From the NCBI GenBank assembly GCA_035771165.1, contig JAWNZC010000349.1, positions 2,515,001 to 2,579,000 on the forward strand: a DNA stretch of 64,000 bases, read 5' to 3'. How positions within the stretch are numbered: the first letter of the stretch is position 1; each line of letters opens with the position of its first letter. Made by a program: the position numbers and the translations under genes. Below the pieces are notes generated by a model. It was not told the DNA's origin and made no database searches. It saw only the letters and a program-made list of their open reading frames with translations. This document shows positions 50,601 through 57,428 of the stretch, in pieces. The DNA comes from Paragorgia papillata (Eukaryota > Cnidaria > Anthozoa > Scleralcyonacea > Coralliidae).

Positions 50601-53600
50601 ACAAGCTCATGCACGAGTCCAGCTGTGATTTCGGCGAAGGTAAGTACCGGGGCTCGAGATACGGCTGGAAATCGACTTTGCCAGGGTACGAGCAGCTAAA
50701 ATGCGGCACGACTCTTTACTTATCAGTTCTGTGCACAAATATATTTATTAAGTATTTTACAATTAACCTCTAGAAAATTGTACCGTTGGTGAAACTGTCT
50801 CAAAAATAAGACGCGTTATTCTTTACTTGAAATATGACATGATGCTTATTTTGTTCTTTTTAAGCAAAATTCTTGTTCTTAGTCGATTGAATGGTCTACT
50901 GGAATTTCTTGAGCTGGGCAACCGCTTGCTTCAGTCGCACAGAAACAATATTTTGTCACCGAATATGAAGAAGAAAGCTCATTCACGTCATTCTTGCTGG
51001 AAAACGATAAAAAACAGTGTACTCCATGATCTTTATCCGTGCTACTCATGTCGCGCTCATAGGAAAACTATCAGTGTTTTAGCAATATGTAAAGATCTGG
51101 TCATATCAGGAAGTTATGATAATTTACTCAAGGTAAAATATATCTATGCGTCGTATTTTATTTAATTTTTAGTCTATAATTTCAGGGAAAAGTTTGATGA
51201 GTTGACTCTTTAGGACCTTTTCTGAAGCTGTAGCCATAATTTGAAGTATGGAAATTAATAGAACGTACCCCAACATAAACCCTGATCTCTCACCGGGGCA
51301 GTTGTCGTACCCTTGAACCCCAACCAATCACTCCTTATAAATCTTGCAACTTTATAAACAACGGAATCTTGTGGGATACGCAGTAAAGTTCAATACGTCA
51401 CTGAGCGCAATCTTCGGAAAAGGTTCTACAGAATCACCCCCATCTAATTTACCTTAATTTCACTAGAATGTCATTCTATGTGTAATGTAAGTACAATGTG
51501 GACCACCTAACGCTTTTCCAGTAAGGGCTAGTCTGGGTGACTCACAATCCAGATACATATATGCACGAAGACTCGTTATCCAACATTTTCAATTGCACGT
51601 TTTCTTGCTGTGGGAGGGGAGAAAAGAAGTCTCTGCCGTATTTGTGCTTGGCTTCGTCTAAGATTTGGGTCGAAGCGACGAATTAAGGCTTTGCAGAAAC
51701 AATTTCTGGAAATGAGATTGGTTTCTGTTTTTCTGGATTTGTTTTCTCTAATTTGGACTGGGTACGAGATTGTAGCCAAGGCGCCAAGCAACTGTCAGTG
51801 CATGCTCAATGGAGGCCAAACGCGAATACTGTTCTGCTCACAGGGTAAACATTTGCGAGATGTCTTTATGAGGCAGAGCCTTCATGTAAAACTGAAGCGG
51901 GCTAGCACGCCTCATATAAGCAGGTCCCAAAAGAAAGACAACAAATAATTTGTATTCTCAACGGTAATCCCAGCACCGTCCGACAACGTATGGAACATAC
52001 ACAACGTCAACTGAACTATGTCGGTGTATTGTTTCAAGACAACGTTAACGTGTTCAGACAGACGTCGTAAAATACACATCAAGCGGTGAATGATCAGTGC
52101 CAGTGATTTAATTTAAATGTTGTAATTTGCTTCTGAAAACGGTAAATGCGTCGCGTCGATTCGCGTTTCGTGTGTCCAGTGGGGCCCAAATAGAAAAGGA
52201 CGATTCTGTATCCGAGTTGCTGACACTATTATTATGCAGTTAGGAAATATATATTTATGTGTCATCGATTATTGTAAAATTTCATAGTAAATGAGACCAC
52301 GTTGTATGGATCTTTTTCACTCACGTGATAGGTGGCCCCGCCGCCCCGTTGGGGTGATGAAACAATACGAAATATTTGAATAAGAATATAGTTGAATTCC
52401 CATAGGATAAGGACTTTGCACCAATATGGCCGCCATGACGTCAGATGAAAACCAAGAATTCTTTGTGTTCTAGGTATTTCGTTCGCACAATGGAGTATGT
52501 CTTTTTACCTTGAGAGGGCACACAAGCGCTGTCACAGCACTTCATGCTGATGCGGTAAAGTACTTTTTTATTGTGAACTTTTATGATCATGTATATATGG
52601 ATATATAAATTTAAATACGATCATGGTTACAGTGACTGAAAGTGTTTTAGTTGCTTACAGTTTACGTTGAAAGCCGGTTACTTCGAATTTTGCTGCTTGT
52701 ACTTTCGAAATTCAAATAAAACAAAAAAAAAAGATAGTAAAGACCTCCCGCACGGTCAATAAGTTTTTTAATTATGTTACATGTTGTTAGAAATGTTGAA
52801 TGATAGGTAAAACATACACATTCTATGCATCCTCATCTTATATTATTAATTATTATAATACGTATCTTATATTAATTAATTAATTAATTGTTTAAATACT
52901 AATTTCTTTTTCTTTATCATTTATTAATAAAATAGAATTGATAGCAATTTATAGTGGATTAATTGTTTGATTTTTAATTTTAGCCTGACCAGGGTGCCAT
53001 AAGTGGTTCGTTTGATGGAGAATTGCGTTTATGGAACCTTATCTCTGGCAATTGCAATCGATTGTCCACCATTCACTCGTGTTCAATTGTTTCAATTGTG
53101 TGCAATAGTACTTGTATTATAAGCTTAGATATCAGTGAACTACTGTGTATTTGGGACCGACCAACCAGGAGCTGTCTTCATAGAATATCACAGGTATTTT
53201 TTAATGTGCACATTTTCAAGTTATTTTGTTGAACAAACTTGACTTTGCTATGTGTGAAAACGCTGTGATATGACGTCAGATCTCTTTTACATGTCAAATA
53301 AATTGAAAGATCTTGAAAAGAAAAATAGGGAAAATTGTAAATGGTCTTCGCTTACCATTTCACAAGTTTTTGTTTTTTTAAATTACACAAACATATTTTT
53401 ATATGCACGACTAGACTTGGGGCAACATCTGCATGAAATTAAACCTCAATCTTATGCGTGGTCTTATGCGATTACCTATACATATCCTCAACATTAATTA
53501 ATAAACGAGCATGAGTGTTTTATCAGATATAAAGACACGAGGCGAAGCCGAGTGTTTTTATATCTGATAAAACACGAACTGCGAGTTTATTGAACGGCTT

Positions 53601-56600
53601 CAAAAACGAACCACTTGGTAAGTTCATTGGCGTAGTAAGTTTGAACTAACCTTGTCTAATCTTGTCGTAATAACCTTGTCTACGCCGAAAAAATCAAAGC
53701 TAAAGTTTATGTAAATCAGGAGGTATCTTTATCACATATAAAGACACGATACGGTCATGATTTTCTTTTGTGTTTTCCTCATGAATTATTAATGAGTTTT
53801 TGAACTACTAGTTAATCCCTTGACTACCAAGGGTCTTTCCTTGACGAGTAAAATCGTCTGGCGTTAGCCAGAGTAAAATACTAAAGGTGCATCTACATGC
53901 GTGCTTAGGAGTCAAAGGGTTAAATGATGACTAGTTTGTGAATGCTCATGGTTTTCGTTTGAATCTCTTTTTTTTATTTTACAGCTTCCTGGTGGCTGCT
54001 TTGACCTTACATTAATGTCAATCGATTTAGCAGTTTGTGTTGGAAGGGTATGTGCGTTTGACAAATCTTTTTTTACCACTGTATTAATTCTTGCTGGTGT
54101 TAATTCTTGCTGGTGTTGCATGACGACGACGACGATAACGATACCAATTATAATTTTATCCATGTTCACTGCATGTATAAATATAATAATAGATAAAGAT
54201 TATATAAACTACAAAAACATTAAGAAATAATAACATCAAGTACACAAAACTATAGAAAGGATGCAGTATGTATCTTACGTTCGTACGTGTTAGTCTACCC
54301 AAACAATAATATACAACAATGATAATAACCACTTATCACACTGTTTACGGCATGAGTGTCTTAATTTGAAAAAGTGGGTTACGATTCTCTATATGTACTG
54401 TTTAATAAACGAGTGTTTATTAATGAGTGTTTAATAAACGGAGTGTGTTATCATAAGTTTATAGACGTAAGAATTTTGAAGATTATCTTGTGTGAGCCGA
54501 GCCAGCAAGAAATTTATCGAAAACAGCAAACTTGTCTTTTTTGAATTATTAATGGGCTTTTGAGGTGAAATTAAAGATTGGCATCATATAAGTTATGTTA
54601 AACTATAAAGTTCATATTAAAGCGAAATAATCAATTTAAGGTGGCTCCCTACGGTAATTTCAATAAGGGACTGGTGACTAGAAATAGTATCGCTAGGCAT
54701 ACGTAAATATCGACCTTGTCGATTCGAAATTCTATGACCGCGTCGACATAGATGTTAGACTTGTAGAGGTTTTCTTCGGTGAATTTTGCTAAAATTTTGT
54801 AAATAAGTAGTTTATATAAAGTTCTAAAGTATACATAATTTTAAAAAATTTTCATAAGACAGAACTTTTTTAAATCTGTCCATACAACCCTCTCTGATTT
54901 TGTGCATGGATATTCTCCACAACAGTGTCTATCATCTCAGCAATTTTTAAAAAATTTCACCGAAGCAAACTGAAGACATGCTGCTTCAATTATGCAATAT
55001 TTGAAAATATACCAAAGTTCCAACGTCATTATTACCATGGTAACAGCAAATAATTGAACTTTTTGATAGATATTTTATATCTGTGATAGTTCTGCTATAT
55101 AGTAAGGTCTACTAGTATTTATCTAACAAATTTTTAAACTTGTGAATAACATTAGATCTGTAATATATGTATATTAAATGGTATTATCATTCATTTCCTT
55201 TCTATCCTGCATTCTGATTGGTTAATTCACCTGCAAATAACTGAGTGCAAATAATTTTTTGCTGCGAATAATGTTATGAGCATGCACACTAGCAATGGCG
55301 CTGCTGACGGCAAATAATTTTCGTAAACATGGCGGCTAGTTCTTCAGCTATCCGAGGAAATAATCGAGAGTATTTGGAAGCATTCATAACGACAATATAC
55401 TTTAGAAAAGAAATAGTTAAAAGGAAGATTTAGTGAGATAAAAAGCAACACTCGTGCCAACAAAAAGTAAGTTTTACGAAGATTTTAGTATGCCGAAGAC
55501 ACAGAGAAGAGTGACGATCTCTAACTTCAGGCATTTCAGATTTTTAACTATTTTATGAATGATAAATCAATTATTGAACTCGTCTATCGCAAAATATCAT
55601 GATTTGTCAGTGTCTCGCTACCAGTTATTTGCCTCTGCCTTCGGCATCGGCAAATAACTAGTAGCTCGCCACTGACAAATCATGATATTTTGCTCAGACT
55701 CGTCCAATAATTGATAATTATTTTTGGAATAATCACGTTTATTGTATTTAAAATATTACTTGCATGTAGATTACATCGTAAGCCAAAGCCAGAGGCTTAT
55801 ATGGCTAATTGGCTATGGTTTAGGGTGTTAACTTTGACGAATAAAATCGTCTAAGTTCAGGCAGGAATGTGTTAATTATTTTTAGCTCATTGCTGCCTAT
55901 AGGCTTGGTTGAGGGTTCTTCCTTTGACGAGTAAAATGTTCTAGCGTAAGTAAAATAAGATTCACGTAAACGGCAAACGGCAGAGAAGATCACGTGACGA
56001 AAATTTTTTCCCGCCAGCCGTTTGGCGTTCGCCGTTTCAACGCCAAGACGACTGTTTTCACGGAGACGGCAAACGGCAGATTTTACAGTCAAAATTTCTA
56101 ATATTTCCTCTCTTTCACGTCTTTTACAAAGGAAAAGAGAAACAATAGAAATGTTTTTAAACCATCGATACCAAAACGAACACGAAAAAGCAGCCTTTTT
56201 ATCGACAACTTCAAATACCTCTTTTTAGCCGCAATTTTGGATCTGCTCACGTCAACCTTAATCTCTCTAGTTTCAAACGGCTATCTCACGTTTAATGTAA
56301 CAGACGTTCGGTGGATGTTCGTCAAGCTCAATTACTCAGAAAAGATTTCTGAGACCCCAGACAGGGTTCGAACCTGCAACCTTCTAATGACCCAGTTAGA
56401 CGCTCTAACCATTGAGCCACTGAGGCTCAGATGGAGAGCTAAGGTTGCAAATTCATAGCACTACATGTGTACGTACAACTTATCATGTCACTTTAACAAC
56501 AATATCTCATATGCAAACGCTACCACTTATAGGAGCACATATGACTATGAATTTGCAACCTTAGCTCTCCATCTGACCCTCAGTGGCTCAATGGTTGGAG

Positions 56601-57296
56601 CGTCTAACCGGTCATTAGAAGGTTTCGTTGCAGGTTCGAACCTTGTCTGGGGTCTCAGAATTCTTTTCTGAGTAATTAAGCGTCCACCGAACGTCTGTTA
56701 TCTCACGTTTGCCGTTTCCATGAATCTTATAGCAGTTTCATGTGATTCGCGACCACAGGATGTAAAAGTTCTTGGCGCCGATAGTTGTTTTTGACATAAA
56801 GGAGTGGTTACCAAATCACGCGTTTCAACGTTATTTAGTGTATATTATCTGATTGAACAGCCTATTCCCATTCAGATCTCACTATAAATATTGGTTTAAA
56901 ACGGCCCCGATCTTCTTTCGGACATCGGTGGACCGGTGTCGATGGTTTTGCTAATCACTCCTTTATGTCAAAAACAACTATCGGCGCCAAGAACTTCTGC
57001 ATCCGGTGGTCGCGAATCACATGAAACTGCTGTAATCTCTTTAATAATAAAGGTTGGCGTTTTTTTGCGGTTTAGGCAGAAAGATATTAAGTACCACTTT
57101 GTTTTATTTATAGGGCACGATGGTCATTTTGGATCTATCCTGTGGTCAAATATTGCGCGTTGTCGAACTAGAACAGAAAGACAATCACGTTTTAATAAAT
57201 CACGTGATCAATTCTGACCCGAACACTGTGGTCTGCGATTACGGAGAACGTCTAGTAATTTTAAAATTTCTAGAAATTACAGAAAAAGTAGAATAA
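24307..57296 (+). CDS. SCAP: SCAP: SREBP cleavage-activating protein gene, 25 exons
   Basis: SCAP escorts SREBP from the ER to the Golgi when sterols are low and is held back by INSIG when they are high. The 25 predicted exons join in frame to 3,402 nt (1,133 aa; human is 1,279 aa). Order: TM1 (residues ~30-47); luminal loop 1 (~48-284, with [11 protein letters not shown] and NIFGVP); sterol-sensing domain (~285-455) with [20 protein letters not shown] and [10 protein letters not shown]; cytosolic loop 6 with [15 protein letters not shown]; luminal loop 7 with LWRNLS..HWPELL; TM8 (~720-745); then WD40 repeats (~774-1133) with [17 protein letters not shown] and GELRLWNL. All junctions are GT-AG with matching phases. 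The shorter length mostly reflects loss of the proline-rich insert seen inside the vertebrate WD40 region. The start was chosen by similarity of its TM1 exon to vertebrate SCAP (R-A-x-Y-x-H-G). Confidence 0.95.
24480..25319. repeat. Higher-order pentanucleotide satellite (ACCAT/ACAAT/GCAAT)
   Basis: Three successive blocks (about 24485-24750, 24750-25005, 25005-25190) repeat the same order: ACCAT pentamers, CATTACTATACC, ACCAC/ACCAG, ACAAT runs, GCAAT runs, TAATGTAATGCAGTGCAGTG. Hence whole blocks duplicated, not only units. It continues after the hAT-like insertion at 26713-26790. It lies in SCAP intron 1, 30 bases past exon 1. Confidence 0.95.
25320..26712. mobile_element. hAT-like non-autonomous element, 1.39 kb, 8-bp TSD CATACCAT
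   Basis: Ends CAGTGGCGGCGCG and CGCGCCGCCCCTG. The exact repeat CATACCAT lies at 25312-25319 and 26713-26720, although the host array is itself made of ACCAT units. GGTATTAG...CTAATACC palindromes occur near 25931, 26396 and 26670. It has no transposase. Confidence 0.82.
26931..27030 (+). CDS. SCAP: SCAP exon 2 (loop 1 start)
   Basis: It runs from TTGTTCTTAG to GTAAGG. It completes a Ser codon and reads [20 protein letters not shown], ending KPIW in phase 0. Confidence 0.85.
27493..27945. mobile_element. hAT-like MITE, 453 bp, 8-bp TSD AAAGACCA
   Basis: Ends CAGGCTTGGACTGG and CCAGTCCGACTCTG. AAAGACCA lies at 27485-27492 and 27946-27953. It is non-coding, in SCAP intron 2. Confidence 0.88.
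28440..28535. repeat. Partial copy of the 6200-6493 MITE
   Basis: It shares GGTTCAACATAAAATCGCAG through TTTGCCGAGTTTCCAAACCA with the right half of the element near 6415-6475. Confidence 0.75.
29549..29706 (+). CDS. SCAP: SCAP exon 3 (PVAYIQQ)
   Basis: It runs from CATTTCAAG to GTACTG. It encodes [19 protein letters not shown], matching the vertebrate APVAYVQQIFVK segment of luminal loop 1, and ends HKHQE plus a split Arg. Confidence 0.93.
29858..30004 (+). CDS. SCAP: SCAP exon 4 ([16 protein letters not shown])
   Basis: It runs from TTTTTTTTAG to [23 protein letters not shown] matches LPEHGCLLLSPGNFWQN. It ends two bases into a codon. Confidence 0.93.
30618..30639 (+). CDS. SCAP: SCAP candidate 22-nt microexon 5
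   Basis: The phase-2 end of exon 4 and the phase-0 start of exon 6 require a linking exon whose length is 1 mod 3. From acceptor ATTTCTTAG, 22 nt to a weak GTCTGA donor restores frame (SFRCTLNS). A longer 43-nt version ending AAG|GTAGAA also fits but contains an in-frame TGA. This is the least certain SCAP exon. Confidence 0.4.
30701..30764 (+). CDS. SCAP: SCAP exon 6 ([11 protein letters not shown])
   Basis: It runs from TAGTTTTCAG to [19 protein letters not shown]...VSLK corresponds to ADPDIIGTIHQHE...ATLK. One leftover base gives Glu with exon 7. Confidence 0.82.
31136..31240. repeat. Foldback around GAGTGTTTCATCAGG
   Basis: AGTGTTTCATCAGGGGTTCC and its complement near 31205-31225 form a hairpin. 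It is related in style to the palindrome at 53500-53600. Confidence 0.55.
31382..31546. mobile_element. hAT-like MITE, 165 bp, 8-bp TSD ATGTGATG
   Basis: Ends CAGTGGCGTAACG and CGTTACGCCACTG. ATGTGATG lies at 31374-31381 and 31547-31554. It sits in a SCAP intron. Confidence 0.92.
32119..32233 (+). CDS. SCAP: SCAP exon 7 (NIFGVPLRA)
   Basis: It runs from TTCATTTTAG to GTTTGT. It carries [16 protein letters not shown] and [12 protein letters not shown], matching LLFGVPGKYSGV...YTITLVFQHYHA. Confidence 0.92.
32662..32847. mobile_element. Foldback MITE
   Basis: TTTACACAGGCGGTTTTTGA and GAAAAATCGCAC...AAAATCGCCTGTGTAAA are inverted ends; TAAAGGC and GGCCTTA lie outermost. No clear TSD. Confidence 0.65.
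33372..33474 (+). CDS. SCAP: SCAP exon 8 (loop 1 end)
   Basis: It runs from TTTTTGTTAG to [22 protein letters not shown]... ends with IIHIHYE, equivalent to the LVHVHFKEE stretch before TM2. Confidence 0.88.
33618..34120. repeat. Dispersed repeat with TACCGTATTTCTTCGAATAA ends
   Basis: The left TACCGTATTTCTTCGAATAA and the right GAACGCTTATTCGAAGGGAG...CACTTA show an inverted theme with an internal GCGTATTCGAGGGAGGGC. This resembles widespread TIR elements of marine invertebrates. Limits are approximate. Confidence 0.45.
34218..34371. mobile_element. hAT-like MITE, 154 bp, 8-bp TSD CATTTTTC
   Basis: Ends CAGAGGCGTAGCCAG and CTGGCTACGCCTCTG are perfect inverted 15-mers. CATTTTTC lies at 34210-34217 and 34372-34379. 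The inner part is GC-rich, unlike its surroundings. Confidence 0.94.
35085..35160 (+). CDS. SCAP: SCAP exon 9 (TM2, start of sterol-sensing domain)
   Basis: It runs from ATCTTTTTTAG to GTAAGT. Encodes [20 protein letters not shown], aligned with the TTYIILFAYIYFS helix. The vertebrate YIYF tetrapeptide reads YLVF here. Confidence 0.88.
35589..35715 (+). CDS. SCAP: SCAP exon 10 (TM3, [12 protein letters not shown])
   Basis: It runs from TTTCTTTAG to [26 protein letters not shown] is nearly identical to vertebrate [20 protein letters not shown]. A second helix [15 protein letters not shown] follows. Confidence 0.96.
35799..35922. mobile_element. Foldback MITE
   Basis: AAGGCTGTTTTCCATTACG and TAATGGAAAACACGGCCTTT are inverted ends, with further pairing around GCTTTG/CAAAGC. 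It lies 84 bases after SCAP exon 10. Confidence 0.7.
36255..36367 (+). CDS. SCAP: SCAP exon 11 (sterol-sensing core)
   Basis: It runs from TTGTTATAG to [26 protein letters not shown] and [11 protein letters not shown] make up the most conserved stretch of the sterol-sensing domain. Confidence 0.97.
37242..37336 (+). CDS. SCAP: SCAP exon 12 (TM5)
   Basis: It runs from TTCATGCTAG to [26 protein letters not shown] and [12 protein letters not shown] match GLSSESWSIMKN...GYFTLVPAIQ. Confidence 0.95.
37389..37645 (+). other. SCAP: Long pyrimidine-rich tract before SCAP exon 13
   Basis: About 250 bases almost free of purines on the coding strand (TTTTCTTTCC-type runs) lead into the exon 13 acceptor at 37651. 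It could act as an extended polypyrimidine/PTB-binding tract, or be a simple-sequence expansion. The frame through it is not coding. Confidence 0.7.
37652..37750 (+). CDS. SCAP: SCAP exon 13 (TM6)
   Basis: It runs from TCTTCGATAG to [26 protein letters not shown] and [13 protein letters not shown] match EFCLFAVVGLVSDFFLQ...TVLSIDIRRME. The vertebrate MELADL COPII-binding hexapeptide starts where this exon ends, and only RLE is present. Confidence 0.96.
37841..39443. mobile_element. TIR element interrupted by a second element
   Basis: The left end TTACAGTGGATTCAGGTTGA continues into ACGACAATAATTGTCGCG. The matching right arm begins near 38568 (GTTGCAACTAACGCGACAAT) and breaks at 38614, then resumes at 39430 with GAATCCGCTGTAA. 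The outer element is about 790 bp without the insert. It fills most of the intron between SCAP exons 13 and 14. Confidence 0.8.
38615..39420. mobile_element. Nested element with TAG...CTA ends, 9-bp TSD CGGTCAACC
   Basis: CGGTCAACC lies at 38606-38614 and 39421-39429. The right end GGCTGGAAACCGAGCCTA and the internal GTGATTGGTGGAAATTGACA block are shared with 50251-50680. It has no transposase. A 9-bp duplication is typical of Mutator-like transposition. Confidence 0.78.
39699..39744. repeat. AAAT microsatellite
   Basis: About 11 AAAT/AATA tetramers, in the SCAP intron before exon 14. Confidence 0.97.
39877..39919 (+). CDS. SCAP: SCAP exon 14 (short loop 6 exon)
   Basis: It runs from CTCATTTTAG to GTAAGA. 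43 nt encode [14 protein letters not shown] in the poorly conserved loop 6. Supported mainly by good splice sites and by phase on both sides. Confidence 0.7.
40565..40920. mobile_element. TAG...CTA TIR element, 356 bp, 9-bp TSD GAAGCTCTG
   Basis: The roughly 120-bp arms, starting TAGCCTGCGTGCAGTCTC, are inverted copies with few differences. GAAGCTCTG lies at 40556-40564 and 40921-40929. The 83-codon ORF inside is an artefact of the palindrome. Mutator-like by TSD length. Confidence 0.93.
41414..41628 (+). CDS. SCAP: SCAP exon 15 (loop 6 end, [15 protein letters not shown])
   Basis: It runs from CCGTTTGTAG to GTAAGA. A variable Ser/Lys-rich stretch is followed by [20 protein letters not shown], matching LPKRLRVVYFLARTRLAQR before TM7. 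Confidence 0.95.
41791..42023. mobile_element. hAT-like MITE, 233 bp, 8-bp TSD CTCCTAAG
   Basis: Ends GGGCTGTTTATATGAGAGG and its complement; CTCCTAAG lies at 41783-41790 and 42024-42031. Internal arms repeat GAGATCTC...CCGGGCTAGCCCG motifs. Related ends at 5900. Confidence 0.9.
42288..42649 (+). CDS. SCAP: SCAP exon 16 (TM7 and loop 7)
   Basis: It runs from GCTCTATTCAG to GTACGT. The helix [15 protein letters not shown] is followed by a polar loop with N-glycosylation sites (NTT, NST, NTS), then [18 protein letters not shown], matching LWRKLSFRHWPTLFSYY. Confidence 0.95.
44098..44434 (+). CDS. SCAP: SCAP exon 17 (loop 7 end, TM8)
   Basis: It runs from TATTTCTTCTAG to [21 protein letters not shown] matches YISLLPVIPVTLRLN. 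The helix [20 protein letters not shown] precedes the basic PRHKRKK, the start of the cytosolic tail. Confidence 0.95.
44569..44644. repeat. GACA microsatellite
   Basis: About 18 GACA tetramers just after SCAP exon 17. ORFs on both strands here are artefacts. Confidence 0.98.
44880..44960. repeat. 80-bp direct repeat, copy 1 (partner 47900-47980)
   Basis: CTGTACTTGACCACACTGAC through GATGCTCTAATTTATGCAG is identical at 47900-47980, 3,020 bp away in the same orientation. The outer flanks differ. Confidence 0.93.
46440..47225. repeat. Diverged tandem repeat with ~120-bp unit
   Basis: Recurring order ACTGGCAAAATCT, CCCTGGAAAACCTTGACTGG, GTAATCGA, GTGATCATCCCTCGAACCAT, GGTCGAGGAAGTCATTTCAC, in about six imperfect copies. 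Trailing traces reach about 47480. It lies in the SCAP intron between exons 17 and 18. Confidence 0.85.
47226..47388. mobile_element. Foldback MITE inside the tandem repeat
   Basis: GGCGCTTTCCAATTGACAAG and GTGTGAATGGAAAGCCCCC, with inner AGACCGATCAGTCCG/CGGACTGACCGGTCT, form inverted arms. Confidence 0.7.
47900..47980. repeat. 80-bp direct repeat, copy 2
   Basis: Identical to 44880-44960. It could mark a segmental duplication, or the ends of an inserted unit. Confidence 0.93.
48156..48271 (+). CDS. SCAP: SCAP exon 18 (WD40 repeat 1)
   Basis: It runs from CTTTTTTCTAG to [26 protein letters not shown] and [12 protein letters not shown] match DIECLASDG...CCLAGHVCVWDAQTGDCL. Confidence 0.95.
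48357..48432 (+). CDS. SCAP: SCAP exon 19 (WD40)
   Basis: It runs from TTTGTTTCAG to [26 protein letters not shown] and SNGDVE match [21 protein letters not shown]. The long vertebrate insert between this and the previous repeat is absent. Confidence 0.92.
48554..49151. mobile_element. ~600-bp TIR element, copy 1
   Basis: TATAACTGGATTGCTCATCC at the left faces GGATGAGCAATCCAGTTATA and AGAGATCAGTG at the right. The interior is shared with 57429-58026 (opposite orientation) and 62016-62510. It lies in the intron between SCAP exons 19 and 20. Confidence 0.85.
49493..49510. repeat. Poly-G run
   Basis: About 17 consecutive G before TATTC, in a SCAP intron. Likely length-variable. Confidence 0.9.
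49839..49924 (+). CDS. SCAP: SCAP exon 20 (WD40)
   Basis: It runs from TCTTGTACTAG to [26 protein letters not shown] and TIVRFIPH continue the WD blade (vertebrate VWDAIEGVLCCSS). Confidence 0.92.
50251..50680. mobile_element. Element related to 38615-39420, 430 bp, 9-bp TSD CCAGGGTAC
   Basis: CCAGGGTAC lies at 50242-50250 and 50681-50689. The left end TAGGCTCGATTTCCAGC pairs with GGCTGGAAATCGA at the right, where the last bases are mutated. It shares the GTGATTGGTGCAAATCGGCA...CAAGCTCA block with the other copy. Confidence 0.75.
50865..51132 (+). CDS. SCAP: SCAP exon 21 (WD40)
   Basis: It runs from CTTTTTAAG to [22 protein letters not shown] matches RIVAARLNGSLDFFSL. It ends [20 protein letters not shown], matching AHQKPITALKAAAGRLVTGS. 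Confidence 0.94.
52474..52554 (+). CDS. SCAP: SCAP exon 22 (WD40, [17 protein letters not shown])
   Basis: It runs from TTGTGTTCTAG to [26 protein letters not shown] matches [20 protein letters not shown]. Confidence 0.96.
52984..53193 (+). CDS. SCAP: SCAP exon 23 (WD40)
   Basis: It runs from TTAATTTTAG to [26 protein letters not shown] and [16 protein letters not shown] match QDGAICLWDVLTG and LISIWDRSTGIKFYSI. Confidence 0.96.
53500..53610. repeat. Palindrome GAGTGTTTTATCAGATATAA
   Basis: TGTTTTATCAGATATAAAGAC and its complement flank ACGAGGCGAAGCCGAG. Similar hairpins are common in cnidarian genomes, as I recall. Confidence 0.65.
53812..53923. mobile_element. Small TTAA-ended element, sister of 3670-3790
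   Basis: It begins TTAATCCCTTGACT and ends AGTCAAAGGGTTAA. The core TTGACGAGTAAAATCGTCTG is identical to the copy at 3670-3790. It lies 61 bases before SCAP exon 24. Confidence 0.72.
53985..54047 (+). CDS. SCAP: SCAP exon 24 (WD40)
   Basis: It runs from TTATTTTACAG to GTATGT. 21 codons, [20 protein letters not shown], equivalent to the LGCGASLGVISDNLLVTGG blade. Confidence 0.88.
55588..55694. repeat. Perfect-like palindrome (GCAAAATATCATGATTTGTC)
   Basis: The left arm GCAAAATATCATGATTTGTC is inverted at the right with GCCTTCGGC-type centre pairing. In the last SCAP intron. Confidence 0.75.
56353..56428 (-). tRNA. tRNA-like sequence (probably a SINE head, not a working tRNA)
   Basis: On the minus strand the A box is TGGCTCAATGG and the B box GGTTCGAACCC. 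The anticodon stem TCTAA/TTAGA encloses an 8-nt loop instead of 7, and the acceptor stem pairs poorly, so the anticodon cannot be called. Confidence 0.5.
56575..56656 (+). tRNA. Second tRNA-like sequence, opposite orientation
   Basis: A box TGGCTCAATGG and B box GGTTCGAACCT, with a few extra bases (TTTCG) in the variable region relative to its mate. Likely a decayed SINE head. Confidence 0.45.
56723..57040. mobile_element. Palindromic MITE next to SCAP exon 25
   Basis: The roughly 80-bp arms share CAGTTTCATGTGATTCGCG, CTTGGCGCCGATAGTTG and GACATAAAGGAGTG in inverted form. It ends about 74 bases before the exon 25 acceptor. Confidence 0.85.
57114..57296 (+). CDS. SCAP: SCAP exon 25 (last WD40 blade and stop)
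   Basis: Acceptor TTTATTTATAG. It encodes [20 protein letters not shown] and on to [14 protein letters not shown]...EKVE, then TAA at 57294-57296, matching VSFWDLNYGDLLQTV...IVCNFGSELSLVYV...EKLD. AATAAA overlaps the stop codon, so a near polyadenylation site is possible. Confidence 0.95.
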   Translation, partial: GTMVILDLSCGQILRVVELEQKDNHVLINHVINSDPNTVVCDYGERLVILKFLEITEKVE

Positions 57297-57428
57297 ATAG
57301 ATAGGTTTATATAGCAAATTAATAACATGATTTATTGATTTGAGATTTATTTTTAGAAACTTCAGACACAACCATTCAATTGTTTTATTTGTGTTAAACG
57401 TTTTCATTGAAATATGTTGTAACACCAT

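Larger units (their letters stand above)
56303..56702. mobile_element. Foldback of two tRNA-derived SINEs
   Basis: The left arm (from ACAGACGTTCGGTGGA) and the right arm (ending TCCACCGAACGTCTGT) are inverted copies of about 155 bp around a unique centre (56465-56535). Each arm contains a tRNA-like segment with A and B boxes. In the last SCAP intron. Confidence 0.85.
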
